Positions 9,601 to 17,722 of a stretch of 64,000 nucleotides of DNA are shown one piece after another. A model generated the notes under the pieces. The model did not search any database. It had not been told where the DNA came from and saw nothing but the letters and a program-made list of their open reading frames with translations. The position numbers and the translations under genes are program-made. Each line of letters opens with the position of its first letter. Position 1 is the stretch's first letter. Origin of the DNA: Erythrobacter sp. GTDB lineage: Bacteria > Pseudomonadota > Alphaproteobacteria > Sphingomonadales > Sphingomonadaceae. The DNA lies in assembly GCA_019739335.1 (NCBI GenBank), contig CP073261.1, positions 1,680,818-1,744,817 on the forward strand, written 5' to 3'.

Positions 9601-10103
9601 TCGCCGCCTGCGGGGCCCTGGCACCGTCACAAGGAACGATGAACAATTTCACCTTCGGCGACGCGACGCGGCAATATTATGAAACGATCTGCGGCGGGTC
9701 GGGCGCGGGGCCGGATTTCGACGGCACCAGCGCGGTGCAGACGCATATGACCAATTCGCGCCTGACCGATCCCGAAGTGCTCGAAACCCGGCTGCCGGTG
9801 CGGGTGGAAAGCTTTTCGATCCGCGAGGGTTCGGGCGGCGCGGGGCTACATCGCGGCGGAGACGGAGTTGAACGGCGGATCGCCTTCCTCGAACCGATGC
9901 GGGCGCAGATCCTCGCCAATCGCCGGCTGGTGGCCCCGCGGGGGATCATGGGTGGCGGCGACGCGCATCCGGGGGATACCTTTGTCGAGCACGACGATGG
10001 TTCGGTCACCACGCTGGGCGCAACCGGCGCGGCGGATGTCGGGCCGGGGGATGTTGTGGTGATCCGTACGCCTGGTGGTGGCGGCTATGGGGAAGCGGAA
10101 TGA
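6612..10103 (+). CDS. 5-oxoprolinase (fused HyuA-HyuB hydantoinase/oxoprolinase)
   Basis: A 1163-residue fused enzyme. The HyuA-type half (about 1-640) has two ATPase-fold signatures, AIDRGGTFTDV near the N terminus and GFDMGGTSTDV near residue 280. The HyuB-type half (about 650-1160) begins at DPLRLALFNNRFMAIAEEMG and includes NDPYHGGTHLPD. Such enzymes open 5-oxoproline to glutamate with ATP, or hydrolyse hydantoins; the length near 1200 and fused order favour 5-oxoprolinase. ATG 6612 was chosen because it places the first ATPase motif about ten residues in. It is divergent from the sulfatase and overlaps the next gene by 4 bases. Confidence 0.88.
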   Translation: MTGSYRFAIDRGGTFTDVVAQLPDGRLATAKLLSSNPEHYADAASEAVRRILAEHGPAPISELRIGTTIATNALLERQGAKVALAITRGHRDALRIGNQARPDIFARHIVLPERLERHVIEIDERVGAQGEVIHPLDEESARRDLVALREQGVEALAIILLHGWTFTHHEARLAAIARELGFTQVSASHEVSPLIRLVPRGDTTVADAYLSPVIRTYVEQLAARLPDHGALRFMQSNGGLADAHAFRGKDAVLSGPAGGVVGMVQTSAALGYTKLIGFDMGGTSTDVCHYAGEYERTGSSVVAGVRIAAPMMQLHTVAAGGGSVCWFDGQRLRVGPQSAGADPGPACYRKGGPLTVTDCNLVLDRIDPAQFPHVFGAEGNLPLDPEASLARLEEMRTTLPTPVSAKELAEAFLALAVDEMANAIRKISTARGHDVSSHALASFGGAGGQFACRVADELGMATVLVHPLAGMLSAYGIGLAPVVAIREAGVVKPLVEDFSAALAMLEEQAKGDLLAQGISADRISLTPRLRLRFEGSDTTLDLPLTDDADVAFRTQHRHRFGWSDDNAPVVLEALSVEAQGSAGGLDGVEAAETGDEAEVTGPAMIAGDGSTLIVEKGWQARRRSCGSYVVTRTASRAQHQAESTPDDLAVDPLRLALFNNRFMAIAEEMGVVLEATASSVNIKERLDFSCALFDAEGSLIANAPHIPVHLGSMSASIRRVISNRAESARGIRRGDAYCLNDPYHGGTHLPDITVIVPVFWSDGSTSPDAFVAARGHHADVGGIASGSMPPDSRSIDDEGVRLDDVLLVDEGHLCEAEMRALLGSGPHPARNPDRNLADLKAQLAACARGADLLKAAASEHGGEVVAAYMGHVLDNGEAAVRALLRHLPEGRFSYAMDNGAQVCLAITIDRDKRMALFDFAGTSDQLPDNFNAPEAITRAAVLYALRCLIDDEVPLNDGCLRPVTLRIPPGSMLAPQPPAAIVAGNVETSQVVTDCVLAACGALAPSQGTMNNFTFGDATRQYYETICGGSGAGPDFDGTSAVQTHMTNSRLTDPEVLETRLPVRVESFSIREGSGGAGLHRGGDGVERRIAFLEPMRAQILANRRLVAPRGIMGGGDAHPGDTFVEHDDGSVTTLGATGAADVGPGDVVVIRTPGGGGYGEAE

Positions 10104-11071
10104 AGCTCGGCGCAGTATTAGCCGCGCGCTTCGCCCGCACCGCGCTGGGGCATGTCGCGCAGGAATATCCCAACAAGCTCGATCATGTGATGGTCGGGCC
10201 AGAGGATGCCCGTTCGCCGCGCGAACTGCACCCCGCCTTCTACGGGAGCTATGACTGGCATAGCTGTGTCCATAGCTGGTGGACGCTGTTGACCATTCGT
10301 CGCCTGTATCCCGGCTTGCCCGGAGCGGCACAAATCGCCGCGCTGGCAGAGGAGACGTTGAGCGAGGCCAATCTCGCGGCCGAATTGTCCTATGCCCGGC
10401 GTCCGACCGCGCGCGGGTTCGAGCGGCCCTATGGCTGGGCATGGCTGCTCTACCTGCAGCTTGAGGCCAGTCGTCATGAAGGTCACGGATGGGCCGATCG
10501 ACTGGAGCCGCTGGCTCGGCACTTCGCGGCAGGCTGGCGCGATTACCTCGCTACGCTAGCGCATCCGATCCGTCACGGTGCGCATGCCAATACGGCTTTT
10601 GCGCTGCGAATCTCACTTGAATGGGCGAGAGTCTTCGATAGCGATTTGGCCGGATTGATCGAGCAGTCGGGCAAGAGGTTCTTTGCCGAGGATCGCGCCC
10701 TGCCCTGCAACGAACCCGGAGGCGACGAATTCCTTTCGCCGATACTGGTGGAAGCCGCGCTCATGCGGCAAATGCTTGCGCCGGATGACTTTGCCGGGTG
10801 GTTTGCTGCTTTCCTGCCGCACCTCGATAGAGGCGAACCGGTGGCATTTTTCACGCCCGCACTTGTCACCGACCCGACCGACGGCAAGGCCGCGCATCTC
10901 GATGGCGTAAACTTCACCCGCGCCTGGTGCTGGCGCGAACTGGACCTGCCCGATGAGAATGCCCGGCACCACCTCGCCGCGTCGATGGGCGCGGTGGACG
11001 GCGATTACATGGGCTCGCACTGGCTGGCGAGCTTTGCGCTGCTGGCTTTGCTGGCCGGAGAAAGTCGCTAG
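10100..11071 (+). CDS. DUF2891 domain-containing protein
   Basis: A 323-residue protein of the DUF2891 family, biochemical role unknown. It has no signal peptide or membrane segment and is rich in Trp, His and aromatic residues, with conserved-looking stretches YGSYDWHSCVHSWW (about 50-63), ERPYGWAWLL (about 113-122) and GDYMGSHWLASFALL near the end. The pattern suggests an alpha-helical barrel like those of sugar-processing enzymes, but that is inference. ATG overlaps the 5-oxoprolinase stop as ATGA, so it is translated from the same message and may act in the same pathway. Confidence 0.8.
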   Translation: MKLGAVLAARFARTALGHVAQEYPNKLDHVMVGPEDARSPRELHPAFYGSYDWHSCVHSWWTLLTIRRLYPGLPGAAQIAALAEETLSEANLAAELSYARRPTARGFERPYGWAWLLYLQLEASRHEGHGWADRLEPLARHFAAGWRDYLATLAHPIRHGAHANTAFALRISLEWARVFDSDLAGLIEQSGKRFFAEDRALPCNEPGGDEFLSPILVEAALMRQMLAPDDFAGWFAAFLPHLDRGEPVAFFTPALVTDPTDGKAAHLDGVNFTRAWCWRELDLPDENARHHLAASMGAVDGDYMGSHWLASFALLALLAGESR

Positions 11072-11406
11072 GTCAGGCGAGCAAAATTGGCCGCTCCGGC
11101 GGCGCGGCGGCGGGCAGGCGGGGCCGGTGAAGCATTGTCTCCGGCAAACTGGCCCAGGGCAGCGGCCAGTGCGGAAAGGCTTTTGCCATCCAACTTGTAA
11201 TAGACCAGCTTCGCATCCTTGCGGGTTTCCACCAGATCAGCGGCGCGCAGCACGGCGAGTTGCTGCGAGAGTGAAGGCTGGGTGATACCAGTCGCCTGCT
11301 CGATCTCGCCGACATTGCGTTCCCCACTCTGCAATGCTTCGAGAATGCGGAAGCGCAGCGGATGGGCGACGGCTTTCAGCGCCTCGATCGGCGGCTCGGC
11401 GCTCAC
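11068..11406 (-). CDS. ArsR/SmtB-family transcriptional regulator
   Basis: A 112-residue winged-helix repressor. The helix-turn-helix covers about residues 30-65 (GEIEQATGITQPSLSQQL) and the wing about 68-82. Its position beside persulfide dioxygenase and SQR genes suggests a BigR/SqrR-like controller of sulfide genes. However it contains no cysteine: the segment where BigR-type sensors carry a cysteine after the first helices reads SGERNVGEI. It therefore cannot sense persulfide by the known Cys-Cys chemistry. The gene overlaps the peroxiredoxin stop by 4 bases, so the two are cotranscribed leftward. The last four bases also overlap the convergent DUF2891 gene. Confidence 0.88.
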   Translation of the reverse strand: MSAEPPIEALKAVAHPLRFRILEALQSGERNVGEIEQATGITQPSLSQQLAVLRAADLVETRKDAKLVYYKLDGKSLSALAAALGQFAGDNASPAPPARRRAAGAANFARLT

Positions 11407-12071
11407 TTGCCCCTCCCCTTCGCGGGCTTGGCATCGCGCAGGAACCAGTCACCATCGCCCTTGGCGCGATAGACATCGTCGAGGCCGGTGAGTGGCGGGG
11501 CGAGTAGCGCGTCCCCCGGCTGCCAGTTGGCAGGGGCGAGCGCACCCTGCGCATCTACCGCCTGCAAGCCATCGAGCAGCCGCAACATTTCCGGCACTGA
11601 ACGACCGACATTGGCGGGGTAGCAGGTCATCGCCCGGATCGTGCCTTCGGGATCGATGAAGAAGGTGGTACGCACTGTCGCGCTGTCATCGTCCTGCGGG
11701 TGGACCATGCCATAGGCGCGGCCCACCACCAGCGTCGGGTCTTCCACTATGGGGAAGCGCACCTCGACGTCGAAGCGGTCGCGGATCAGGCGCAGCCACG
11801 CGAGGTGCGAGAACAGGCTGTCCACCGATAGCGCCATCAGGTTGCAGTCGCGCGCAGCGAAGTCTTCCGCCCGCCGCGCCAGTTCGACGAATTCGGTGGT
11901 GCAGACCGGGGTGAAGTCCGCCGGGTGCGAAAACAGGATCAGCCATTTTCCGGCGAAGTCGGACAGCCGAACATCGCCGCAGGTGCTGCGGGCGGTGAAG
12001 TCAGGTGCCTGGTCGCCTATACGCAGACCAGCGCCAAGTGGCTGGAGAGTGGTTTCGTTGCTCATCGGCAC
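11403..12071 (-). CDS. 1-Cys (Prx6-type) peroxiredoxin
   Basis: A 222-residue thiol peroxidase. The peroxidatic cysteine is Cys57 in FSHPADFTPVC, and the Prx6-type segments FPIVEDPTL and YPANVGR are present. Other cysteines occur (C31, CNLM, TCYP), but not in the resolving position of typical 2-Cys enzymes. GTG 12071 is the first start; ATG 12065 two codons later is equally possible. It shares an operon with the ArsR regulator and is divergent from persulfide dioxygenase across a 67-base promoter region. It may reduce peroxide, or persulfide formed during sulfide oxidation; the second role is inference. Confidence 0.88.
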   Translation of the reverse strand: MPMSNETTLQPLGAGLRIGDQAPDFTARSTCGDVRLSDFAGKWLILFSHPADFTPVCTTEFVELARRAEDFAARDCNLMALSVDSLFSHLAWLRLIRDRFDVEVRFPIVEDPTLVVGRAYGMVHPQDDDSATVRTTFFIDPEGTIRAMTCYPANVGRSVPEMLRLLDGLQAVDAQGALAPANWQPGDALLAPPLTGLDDVYRAKGDGDWFLRDAKPAKGRGK

Positions 12072-12081
12072 TGACTAGCAC

Positions 12082-12109
12082 TTGACAAATCGAATGCAAG
12101 TCATATACA
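12082..12109 (+). promoter_or_regulatory. candidate promoter for the sulfide-oxidation operon
   Basis: TTGACA at 12082-12087 and TATACA at 12104-12109 are separated by 16 bases and point toward the persulfide dioxygenase start at 12139, which has GGAG at 12129-12132. Both hexamers are close to the sigma-70 consensus. The region is much more AT-rich than its surroundings, as expected for a promoter between divergent genes. No transcription start is known. Confidence 0.5.
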
Positions 12110-12120
12110 CATTTTATGTA
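12106..12120. promoter_or_regulatory. imperfect inverted repeat, candidate ArsR operator
   Basis: TACACA-TTT-TATGTA forms a 15-base inverted repeat with one mismatch between arms. It overlaps the -10 of the candidate rightward promoter, and lies between the genes controlled and the regulator operon. ArsR-family repressors bind AT-rich palindromes at such positions, so binding by the protein at 11068-11406 is a reasonable guess. Confidence 0.4.
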
Positions 12121-12138
12121 ATTTAATTGGAGATTGCG

Positions 12139-13071
12139 ATGAGCGCCACCGATTCTGCACTCGCCAAGGCCCATGCCCTCGTCGAGCGCGCGCAGGCCGA
12201 TGCCGCGCTGCGCCCGGAAGTGACGGGTTTCTTTGACGAAGCGACTTTTACCGTCACCTACGTCGTCACCGACCCGGCGACGAAAGAAACAGCGATCGTC
12301 GACTCGGTGCTCGACTTCGACCCGTCTTCGGGCCGCACGGGCTTTGATGCCGCGAACCGCGTGATCGATCATGTTACTACACATAATCTGAAAGTGACAT
12401 GGCTGCTGGAAACCCACGCTCACGCCGATCATCTTTCAGCCGCGCCCTACCTCCAGGAAAGGCTTGGGGGCAAGATCGCTATCGGTGAGCATATCACGAC
12501 GGTGCAGGACGTGTTCGGCAAGCTGTTCAATACCGGCAGCGATTTCGCTCATGACGGTTCGCAATTCGACGTGCTGTTTGCTGACGGCGATACCTTTGCC
12601 ATCGGCAACCTCGAAGTCGAAGTGCTGCACGTCCCCGGCCACACCCCCGCCTGCATTGCCTACGTCGTGGGCGATGCGGTGTTCGTCGGCGATACGATGT
12701 TCATGCCCGATTATGGCACCGCTCGCGCCGATTTTCCTGGTGGGGATGCCCGCAAGCTGTTTCAGAGCCTGCGCCGGATCCTCTCGCTACCGCCTGCCAC
12801 ACGGCTGTTCATGTGCCACGATTACCTCCCCAAGAACCGCAATCACTACGTTTGGGAAACCACCGTGGCGGCGGAGCGCGAAGGCAATATCCACGCGCAT
12901 GACGGGGTGACCGAAGACGAATTCGTGCAGATGCGCGAAGCACGCGATGCGACGCTCGACATGCCGCGGCTGATCCTGCCGAGCGTGCAGGTCAACATGC
13001 GCGCCGGACATTTGCCCCCGGCGGAGGAGAATGGCGTGACCTACCTCAAGATTCCGGTGAACGCGGTATGA
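12139..13071 (+). CDS. persulfide dioxygenase-like metallo-beta-lactamase-fold protein
   Basis: A 310-residue MBL-fold enzyme of the ETHE1/Blh group. The metal-binding motif THAHADH lies near residue 95, a further histidine is in VPGHTPAC, and an aspartate in [21 protein letters not shown], a stretch typical of persulfide dioxygenases. These enzymes oxidise glutathione persulfide to sulfite with O2 and iron. ATG 12139 was chosen because GGAG precedes it at a good distance; an earlier in-frame TTG overlaps that site. It opens a tightly packed operon with YeeE, DUF2892, DUF442, SQR and SulP genes, which supports the assignment. Confidence 0.88.
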   Translation: MSATDSALAKAHALVERAQADAALRPEVTGFFDEATFTVTYVVTDPATKETAIVDSVLDFDPSSGRTGFDAANRVIDHVTTHNLKVTWLLETHAHADHLSAAPYLQERLGGKIAIGEHITTVQDVFGKLFNTGSDFAHDGSQFDVLFADGDTFAIGNLEVEVLHVPGHTPACIAYVVGDAVFVGDTMFMPDYGTARADFPGGDARKLFQSLRRILSLPPATRLFMCHDYLPKNRNHYVWETTVAAEREGNIHAHDGVTEDEFVQMREARDATLDMPRLILPSVQVNMRAGHLPPAEENGVTYLKIPVNAV

Positions 13072-13517
13072 TTATTCCCGGCTTCCCAGACGCAGCTCCC
13101 GTCGAAGGCCTGATCGGCGGCGGACTGATCGGACTGGCGGCAGCGATCATGCTGCTGGGCGTCGGCCGAATCGCGGGCGTTTCCGGCATCGCGGCCAAGG
13201 CGGCTGGCATGGGCGGCAGCGGGATGGACCGCACCAGCGCCTTTGCCTTTATCATCGGGCTGCCGCTCGGCGCCTTCCTAATTGCTCTGGCAATGGGCGG
13301 GTTGGAGCCCAGCTTTGCCGGCCCTGTTCCGCTGGTGATCGCCGGCCTGATGGTCGGCTTCGGCACCCGCGTGGGCAGCGGCTGCACAAGCGGCCACGGC
13401 GTCTGCGGGATCAGCCGCCTCTCGGTCCGCTCGATTGTCGCCACGCTGGTGTTTATCGGCACCGGCATAGCCACCGTCACGATAATGAATGCACTCGGCA
13501 TGGAGGTACTGTCATGA
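13068..13517 (+). CDS. YeeE/YedE family sulfur transport protein (first half-size subunit)
   Basis: A 149-residue membrane protein with about four hydrophobic segments. It carries the family cysteine motif [12 protein letters not shown] (about residues 104-115). YeeE/YedE proteins such as TsuA take up thiosulfate through a path of conserved cysteines; this protein and the one at 13719-14135 are each half of that length and probably work as a pair. ATG overlaps the dioxygenase stop (ATGA) and its own stop overlaps the DUF2892 gene, so coupling is tight. Whether it carries thiosulfate, sulfide or another species cannot be read from sequence. Confidence 0.87.
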   Translation: MIIPGFPDAAPVEGLIGGGLIGLAAAIMLLGVGRIAGVSGIAAKAAGMGGSGMDRTSAFAFIIGLPLGAFLIALAMGGLEPSFAGPVPLVIAGLMVGFGTRVGSGCTSGHGVCGISRLSVRSIVATLVFIGTGIATVTIMNALGMEVLS

Positions 13518-13717
13518 GCAAGAATATGGGTTCGCTTGATCGCGGTTTGCGTCTGGTGGTTGCCATCGTCCTGGTGGCGCTGGCTGCGACGGGCGCGATC
13601 ACCGGCACCTGGGCGATAGTCGCCTATGTCGTTGCCGCAGTGTTTGTCCTCACCAGTCTTGTCGGCACTTGTCCTGCCTACCTGCCGTTCGGCATCAAGA
13701 CCTGCGCGAGAAGCTGA
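13514..13717 (+). CDS. DUF2892 (YgaP-like) small membrane protein
   Basis: A 67-residue protein with two membrane helices (about 12-30 and 33-52) and the family ending TCPAYLPFG with two cysteines (TCPAY, KTCAR). DUF2892 domains often accompany rhodanese and sulfur-transfer genes, for example fused to rhodanese in YgaP. Here it is free-standing and lies between the two YeeE halves with a 4-base overlap upstream. A role in passing sulfane sulfur at the inner membrane is plausible from context only. Confidence 0.85.
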   Translation: MSKNMGSLDRGLRLVVAIVLVALAATGAITGTWAIVAYVVAAVFVLTSLVGTCPAYLPFGIKTCARS

Positions 13718-13718
13718 C

Positions 13719-14135
13719 ATGATGCGCCCCATTGTCACCCTTGTTGCCGGAACCGTGTTCGGCGCGGGTCTCACTGTCGGCGGGATGACCGATCCGGCGC
13801 GGGTGCGCGGGTTCCTCGACCTGTTCGGCAATTGGGACCCGACCCTCGCTTTCGTCATGGGCGGAGCGCTGGTGGTGATGGCGATTGCCTGGCGGATCGT
13901 TCCCGGCATGGCGCGGCCCTTGTTCGATGAAGGGTTTCACGTTCCGACATCGAAAGATCTCGATCCGAAATTGCTGGGCGGTGCGGCGCTGTTCGGGATA
14001 GGCTGGGGCGTGGCTGGCCTGTGCCCCGGTCCGGGTTTCGCCGCGCTCGCCATCGAGCCGGTCAGCGCGGCGATCTTTGTGGTCGCGCTGCTGGCAGGGA
14101 TGGCACTGCACCGGTTGATGGAAGGCAAGGCGTAA
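13719..14135 (+). CDS. YeeE/YedE family protein (second half-size subunit, DUF6691-like)
   Basis: A 138-residue membrane protein with about four hydrophobic segments. It begins [18 protein letters not shown] and has the cysteine-containing motif [14 protein letters not shown] near residue 105, the counterpart of the CxxGxC region of the first subunit. Together with 13068-13517 it would rebuild a full-length YeeE/YedE transporter. The start at 13719 follows GAG-AAG and the preceding gene by one base; a second ATG comes immediately after. Its TAA stop shares its last base with the next ATG (TAATG). Confidence 0.86.
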   Translation: MMRPIVTLVAGTVFGAGLTVGGMTDPARVRGFLDLFGNWDPTLAFVMGGALVVMAIAWRIVPGMARPLFDEGFHVPTSKDLDPKLLGGAALFGIGWGVAGLCPGPGFAALAIEPVSAAIFVVALLAGMALHRLMEGKA

Positions 14136-14548
14136 TGGATATTCGGCAAGTAGACGAGACATTCGCGGTCGCCCCGCAAGTGCAGCCGGAGGATATGGCG
14201 GCGCTGGCGGAGCTGGGTTTCACCACGGTGATGTGCAACCGCCCCGACGCCGAGGAACCCGGCCAGCCGCCGCTGGCAGTGCTGCGCGCGGCGGCAGAGG
14301 CTGCGGGGCTAGAATTCCATCATGTGCCGGTAAGCGGCGGAATGTTCCCTTCCGAGGCGCTCGCCGAATTCCGCCGCATCCGGCAGGAAGCGACCGGACC
14401 GGTGCTCGCCTATTGCCGCAGCGGCACCCGTTCGATCACGATGGATGCGCTGGCCAACCCGATGGACCTCCCCGTCGAAGAGCGGATCGCACGCGCGGCG
14501 GCGGCGGGGTATGATCTCTCCAGCCTTGCCGGGCATCTTTCGTCGTGA
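14135..14548 (+). CDS. DUF442/TIGR01244 family sulfur transferase-phosphatase domain protein
   Basis: A 137-residue protein of the family found as the N-terminal half of Blh proteins in other bacteria, where it is fused to the persulfide dioxygenase domain. The active-site-like loop CRSGTRS lies near residue 90, resembling rhodanese and cysteine-phosphatase loops. Here it is a separate gene. It probably transfers or accepts sulfane sulfur between SQR and the dioxygenase; this is inferred from neighbours. The start overlaps the previous stop by one base and the stop overlaps the SQR GTG start (GTGA). Confidence 0.86.
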   Translation: MDIRQVDETFAVAPQVQPEDMAALAELGFTTVMCNRPDAEEPGQPPLAVLRAAAEAAGLEFHHVPVSGGMFPSEALAEFRRIRQEATGPVLAYCRSGTRSITMDALANPMDLPVEERIARAAAAGYDLSSLAGHLSS

Positions 14549-15768
14549 ACGCCAGCCATGAGATCGTTATCGTCGGCGGTGGCGCGGGCGGTATTGCCGT
14601 CGCCTCCTCGCTGCTGGCGCGGCGACCGGGGCTCGATATTGCGATCATCGAACCGGCGGAGGATCACTTCTACCAGCCCGGCTGGACGATGGTGGGCAGC
14701 GGGGTGTTCCAGCCCGAACAGACGCGCCGGGCCATGGCCGATGTCATGCCGGACCGCGCCAAATGGCTGCATGGCGCAGCCGCCCGCTTCGATCCCGAAC
14801 GCAATCTGGTCACGCTCGAAGACGGGTCCGAAATCACTTATCGCCTGCTGATTGTTTCCCCCGGCATCCGGCTGGCCTGGGAGAAGATTGCGGGGCTGGA
14901 AGAGACGCTGGGCAAGAACGGCGTCACCTCCAATTACCGCTACGATCTCGCGCCCTACACCTGGGAACTGGTGCAGGGCCTGAAGAGCGGGCGCGCGATC
15001 TTCAGCCAGCCGCCGATGCCGATCAAATGCGCAGGCGCGCCGCAGAAGGCGATGTACCTCTCGTGCGATCACTGGCGGCATACCGGGGTGTTGAACGCCA
15101 TCGACGTGCAGTTCCGCAATGCAGGCGGCGTGCTCTTCGGGGTCGAGGCCTATGTCCCGGCGCTGATGGAATATGTCGAGAAATACGGCATCGGGCTGCG
15201 GCTCGGCAGCAATTTGGTGAAGGTGGACGGGCCGAACCGGCAGGCGACCTTCGCCACTGCCGAAGGCGAGGAAGTGGTGGAATTCGACATGCTGCATGTC
15301 GTCCCGCCGCAGGTCGCGCCCGACTTTATCGCCAGTAGCCCGCTCGCGGCGGCCAGCGGATTTGCCGATGTGGAGCATCACACGCTCCAGCATGTGCGCT
15401 ATCCCAATGTCTTCGCGCTGGGCGATGCCGGCGGCATGCCCAATGCCAAGACCGCCGCTGCCGTGCGCAAGCAGGCGCCGGTGGTGGCGGTGAACGCGCT
15501 CAACGTGCTCGACGGCAAGCAGCCGACCGTGGGCTATGACGGCTACGGCTCCTGCCCCCTGACGGTAGAGCGCGGCAAGATCGTGCTGGCCGAATTCGGC
15601 TATGGCGGGGTGCTGCAGCCCAGCTTTCCGAAGTGGCTGATCGACGGCACCAAGGCGCAGCGCCTCTCATGGATGCTGAAAGCCGATGCGCTGCCGTGGA
15701 TCTACTGGAACGGGATGCTCAAGGGCCGCGAATGGCTGGCGGGACCGGGCAACCTCATCGCGCCCTGA
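14545..15768 (+). CDS. sqr: sulfide:quinone oxidoreductase
   Basis: A 407-residue flavoprotein that oxidises sulfide and passes electrons to quinone. The FAD-binding glycine motif VGGGAGGIA is at about residues 8-16. Cys162 (IKCAGAP) and Cys337 (YGSCPLTV) match the conserved redox cysteine pair of SQR, and Cys174 (YLSC) is an extra. GDAGGMPNAKTAAAVRKQ is the family's second FAD signature. It starts at GTG overlapping the DUF442 stop. Its place after persulfide dioxygenase and YeeE genes and before SulP and cytochrome bd supports sulfide oxidation. Type assignment within the SQR family needs a tree. Confidence 0.9.
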   Translation: MNASHEIVIVGGGAGGIAVASSLLARRPGLDIAIIEPAEDHFYQPGWTMVGSGVFQPEQTRRAMADVMPDRAKWLHGAAARFDPERNLVTLEDGSEITYRLLIVSPGIRLAWEKIAGLEETLGKNGVTSNYRYDLAPYTWELVQGLKSGRAIFSQPPMPIKCAGAPQKAMYLSCDHWRHTGVLNAIDVQFRNAGGVLFGVEAYVPALMEYVEKYGIGLRLGSNLVKVDGPNRQATFATAEGEEVVEFDMLHVVPPQVAPDFIASSPLAAASGFADVEHHTLQHVRYPNVFALGDAGGMPNAKTAAAVRKQAPVVAVNALNVLDGKQPTVGYDGYGSCPLTVERGKIVLAEFGYGGVLQPSFPKWLIDGTKAQRLSWMLKADALPWIYWNGMLKGREWLAGPGNLIAP

Positions 15769-15811
15769 TTTTCTTGCGCGGCAGTAACCTTTTGCAGCCG
15801 AAGGACGTTTA

Positions 15812-17668
15812 ATGTCTATCGATAAGCCCGACGGGTCGCACCTGGCCGCTTCGCCCCCCGAAGCGGTCTCTCCCGAAGGGCCGCGGGCCAGCGCTTCCCC
15901 CCGAGCAATCGGTGCGCTGGCCCGCACCTTTCCCATTCTCGACTGGGGCCGCCGCTACAACAGCGCGGTGCTGACCAACGATCTGGTGGCGGCGGTGATC
16001 GTCACCATCATGCTGATCCCGCAAAGCCTTGCCTATGCGCTGCTGGCGGGACTGCCGCCGGTGGTCGGCCTCTATGCCAGCATCCTGCCGCTGGTCGCCT
16101 ACGCCATTTTCGGCACCAGCCGCACGCTGGCGGTGGGGCCGGTGGCGGTGGTCAGCCTGATGACCGCGAGCGCGGCGGGTGCGGTAGCGGCACAGGGAAC
16201 GCCCGAATACTGGGAAGCGGCGATCACGCTGGCCGCGCTTTCGGGCGTGATGCTGGCAGTGCTGGGGGTGCTGCGGATGGGCTTCCTCGCCAACCTGCTC
16301 TCTCATCCCGTCATCAGCGGCTTCATCACCGCGAGCGGAGTGTTGATCGCTACCAGCCAGGTGAAGCACATTCTCGGCATCTCGGCAGGCGGGGACAATT
16401 GGCCCGACATGCTGGGCGGACTGGCCTCGACGATAGGGGAAACGAATGTCTGGACGCTGGCGATCGGCATACCGACCACCCTGTTCCTGTTCTGGGTGCG
16501 CAAGGGATTGAAGCCTGCGCTGGTCAAGCTGGGCCTGAAACCGCGCACCGCGGAAATCGCGGCCAAGGCAGGACCGGTGTTCGCAGTGGCGGTGACAATC
16601 CTTGCCGCGGTAGCGCTGGAGCTGGGCGAAAAGGGCGTGAACCTTGTCGGCGCGATCCCCGCCGGGCTGCCACCCTTCGCTCTGCCCTCTACCGACCTCG
16701 CGCTGATCGAGCAGCTTTGGGTGCCCGCGCTGCTGATCTCGATCATCGGCTTTGTCGAAAGCGTCTCGGTGGCGCAGACCTTGGCCGCCAAGCGGCGCCA
16801 AAGGATTGCCCCCAATCAGGAACTGATCGGCCTCGGCGCATCGAACATCGCCAGCGCCCTTTCCGGCGGCTATCCGGTGACCGGCGGCTTTGCCCGCTCG
16901 GTGGTGAATTTCGATGCCGGGGCCGAGACCCCCGCCGCCGGAGCCTACACCGCCGTGGGCATCGCGCTCGCCAGCCTGTTCCTTACTCCGCTGTTGTTCA
17001 GCTTGCCGATTGCCACCCTGGCGGCAACGATCATCGTTGCGGTGCTAAGCCTGGTCGATCTCAAGACCCCGCGCCAGTTGTGGATCTATTCGAAGCCCGA
17101 TTTCGCCGCGCATATGGCCACCATCGGCGTCACGCTGCTGGCGGGAGTCGAGCTTGGCGTGATCGCGGGGGTGGCGGTGGGCCTGCTTCTCTACCTGTGG
17201 CGCGCCAGCCGCCCGCACGCCGCGATTGTCGGGCGGGTGCCGGAGACCGAACATTTCCGCAATGTCGAGCGGCATCAGGTGTTCACCGCGCCGCATGTGC
17301 TCTCGATCCGCATCGACGAAAGCCTGACATACCTCAACGCCCGCTGGCTGGAGGAATATGTGCTGGAGCGCGTGGCCGAACGGCCCGAGCTGCGCCACGT
17401 GATCCTGATGGCCAGCGCGGTCAACGAGATCGATGCCTCAGGGCTGGAGAGCCTCGAAGCGATCAACCACCGGCTGGCGGACGGCGGGATCGGGCTGCAC
17501 CTGTCTGAAGTCAAAGGCCCGGTGATGGACCGCCTGCAACGCACCCATTTCGTCGAAGAACTCAACGGCAGGGTCTACCTTTCCCAATCGCGCGCCTTTG
17601 CCGAGCTGCTGCCGGATGACGGGTCTGCCACTGGCCCACCCGACGACTTTGCGCGCGGGATGATTTGA
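15812..17668 (+). CDS. SulP family anion transporter with STAS domain
   Basis: A 618-residue inner-membrane transporter: about 12 membrane segments between residues 45 and 450, with the family signatures LIPQSLAYALLAGLPPVVGLYAS near the first helices and GASNIASALSGGYPVTGGFARS near residue 345, followed by a cytoplasmic STAS domain (about 490-600). SulP proteins carry sulfate, bicarbonate or other anions. After the sulfide-oxidation genes, export or exchange of sulfate or sulfite is a reasonable reading; bicarbonate is also possible. It begins 43 bases after SQR and probably belongs to the same operon. Confidence 0.88.
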   Translation: MSIDKPDGSHLAASPPEAVSPEGPRASASPRAIGALARTFPILDWGRRYNSAVLTNDLVAAVIVTIMLIPQSLAYALLAGLPPVVGLYASILPLVAYAIFGTSRTLAVGPVAVVSLMTASAAGAVAAQGTPEYWEAAITLAALSGVMLAVLGVLRMGFLANLLSHPVISGFITASGVLIATSQVKHILGISAGGDNWPDMLGGLASTIGETNVWTLAIGIPTTLFLFWVRKGLKPALVKLGLKPRTAEIAAKAGPVFAVAVTILAAVALELGEKGVNLVGAIPAGLPPFALPSTDLALIEQLWVPALLISIIGFVESVSVAQTLAAKRRQRIAPNQELIGLGASNIASALSGGYPVTGGFARSVVNFDAGAETPAAGAYTAVGIALASLFLTPLLFSLPIATLAATIIVAVLSLVDLKTPRQLWIYSKPDFAAHMATIGVTLLAGVELGVIAGVAVGLLLYLWRASRPHAAIVGRVPETEHFRNVERHQVFTAPHVLSIRIDESLTYLNARWLEEYVLERVAERPELRHVILMASAVNEIDASGLESLEAINHRLADGGIGLHLSEVKGPVMDRLQRTHFVEELNGRVYLSQSRAFAELLPDDGSATGPPDDFARGMI

Positions 17669-17722
17669 GAGAAGGCAGTGCAGATTCGGCGGTATTCACT
17701 TTACGAAATTCAATGATTAATA

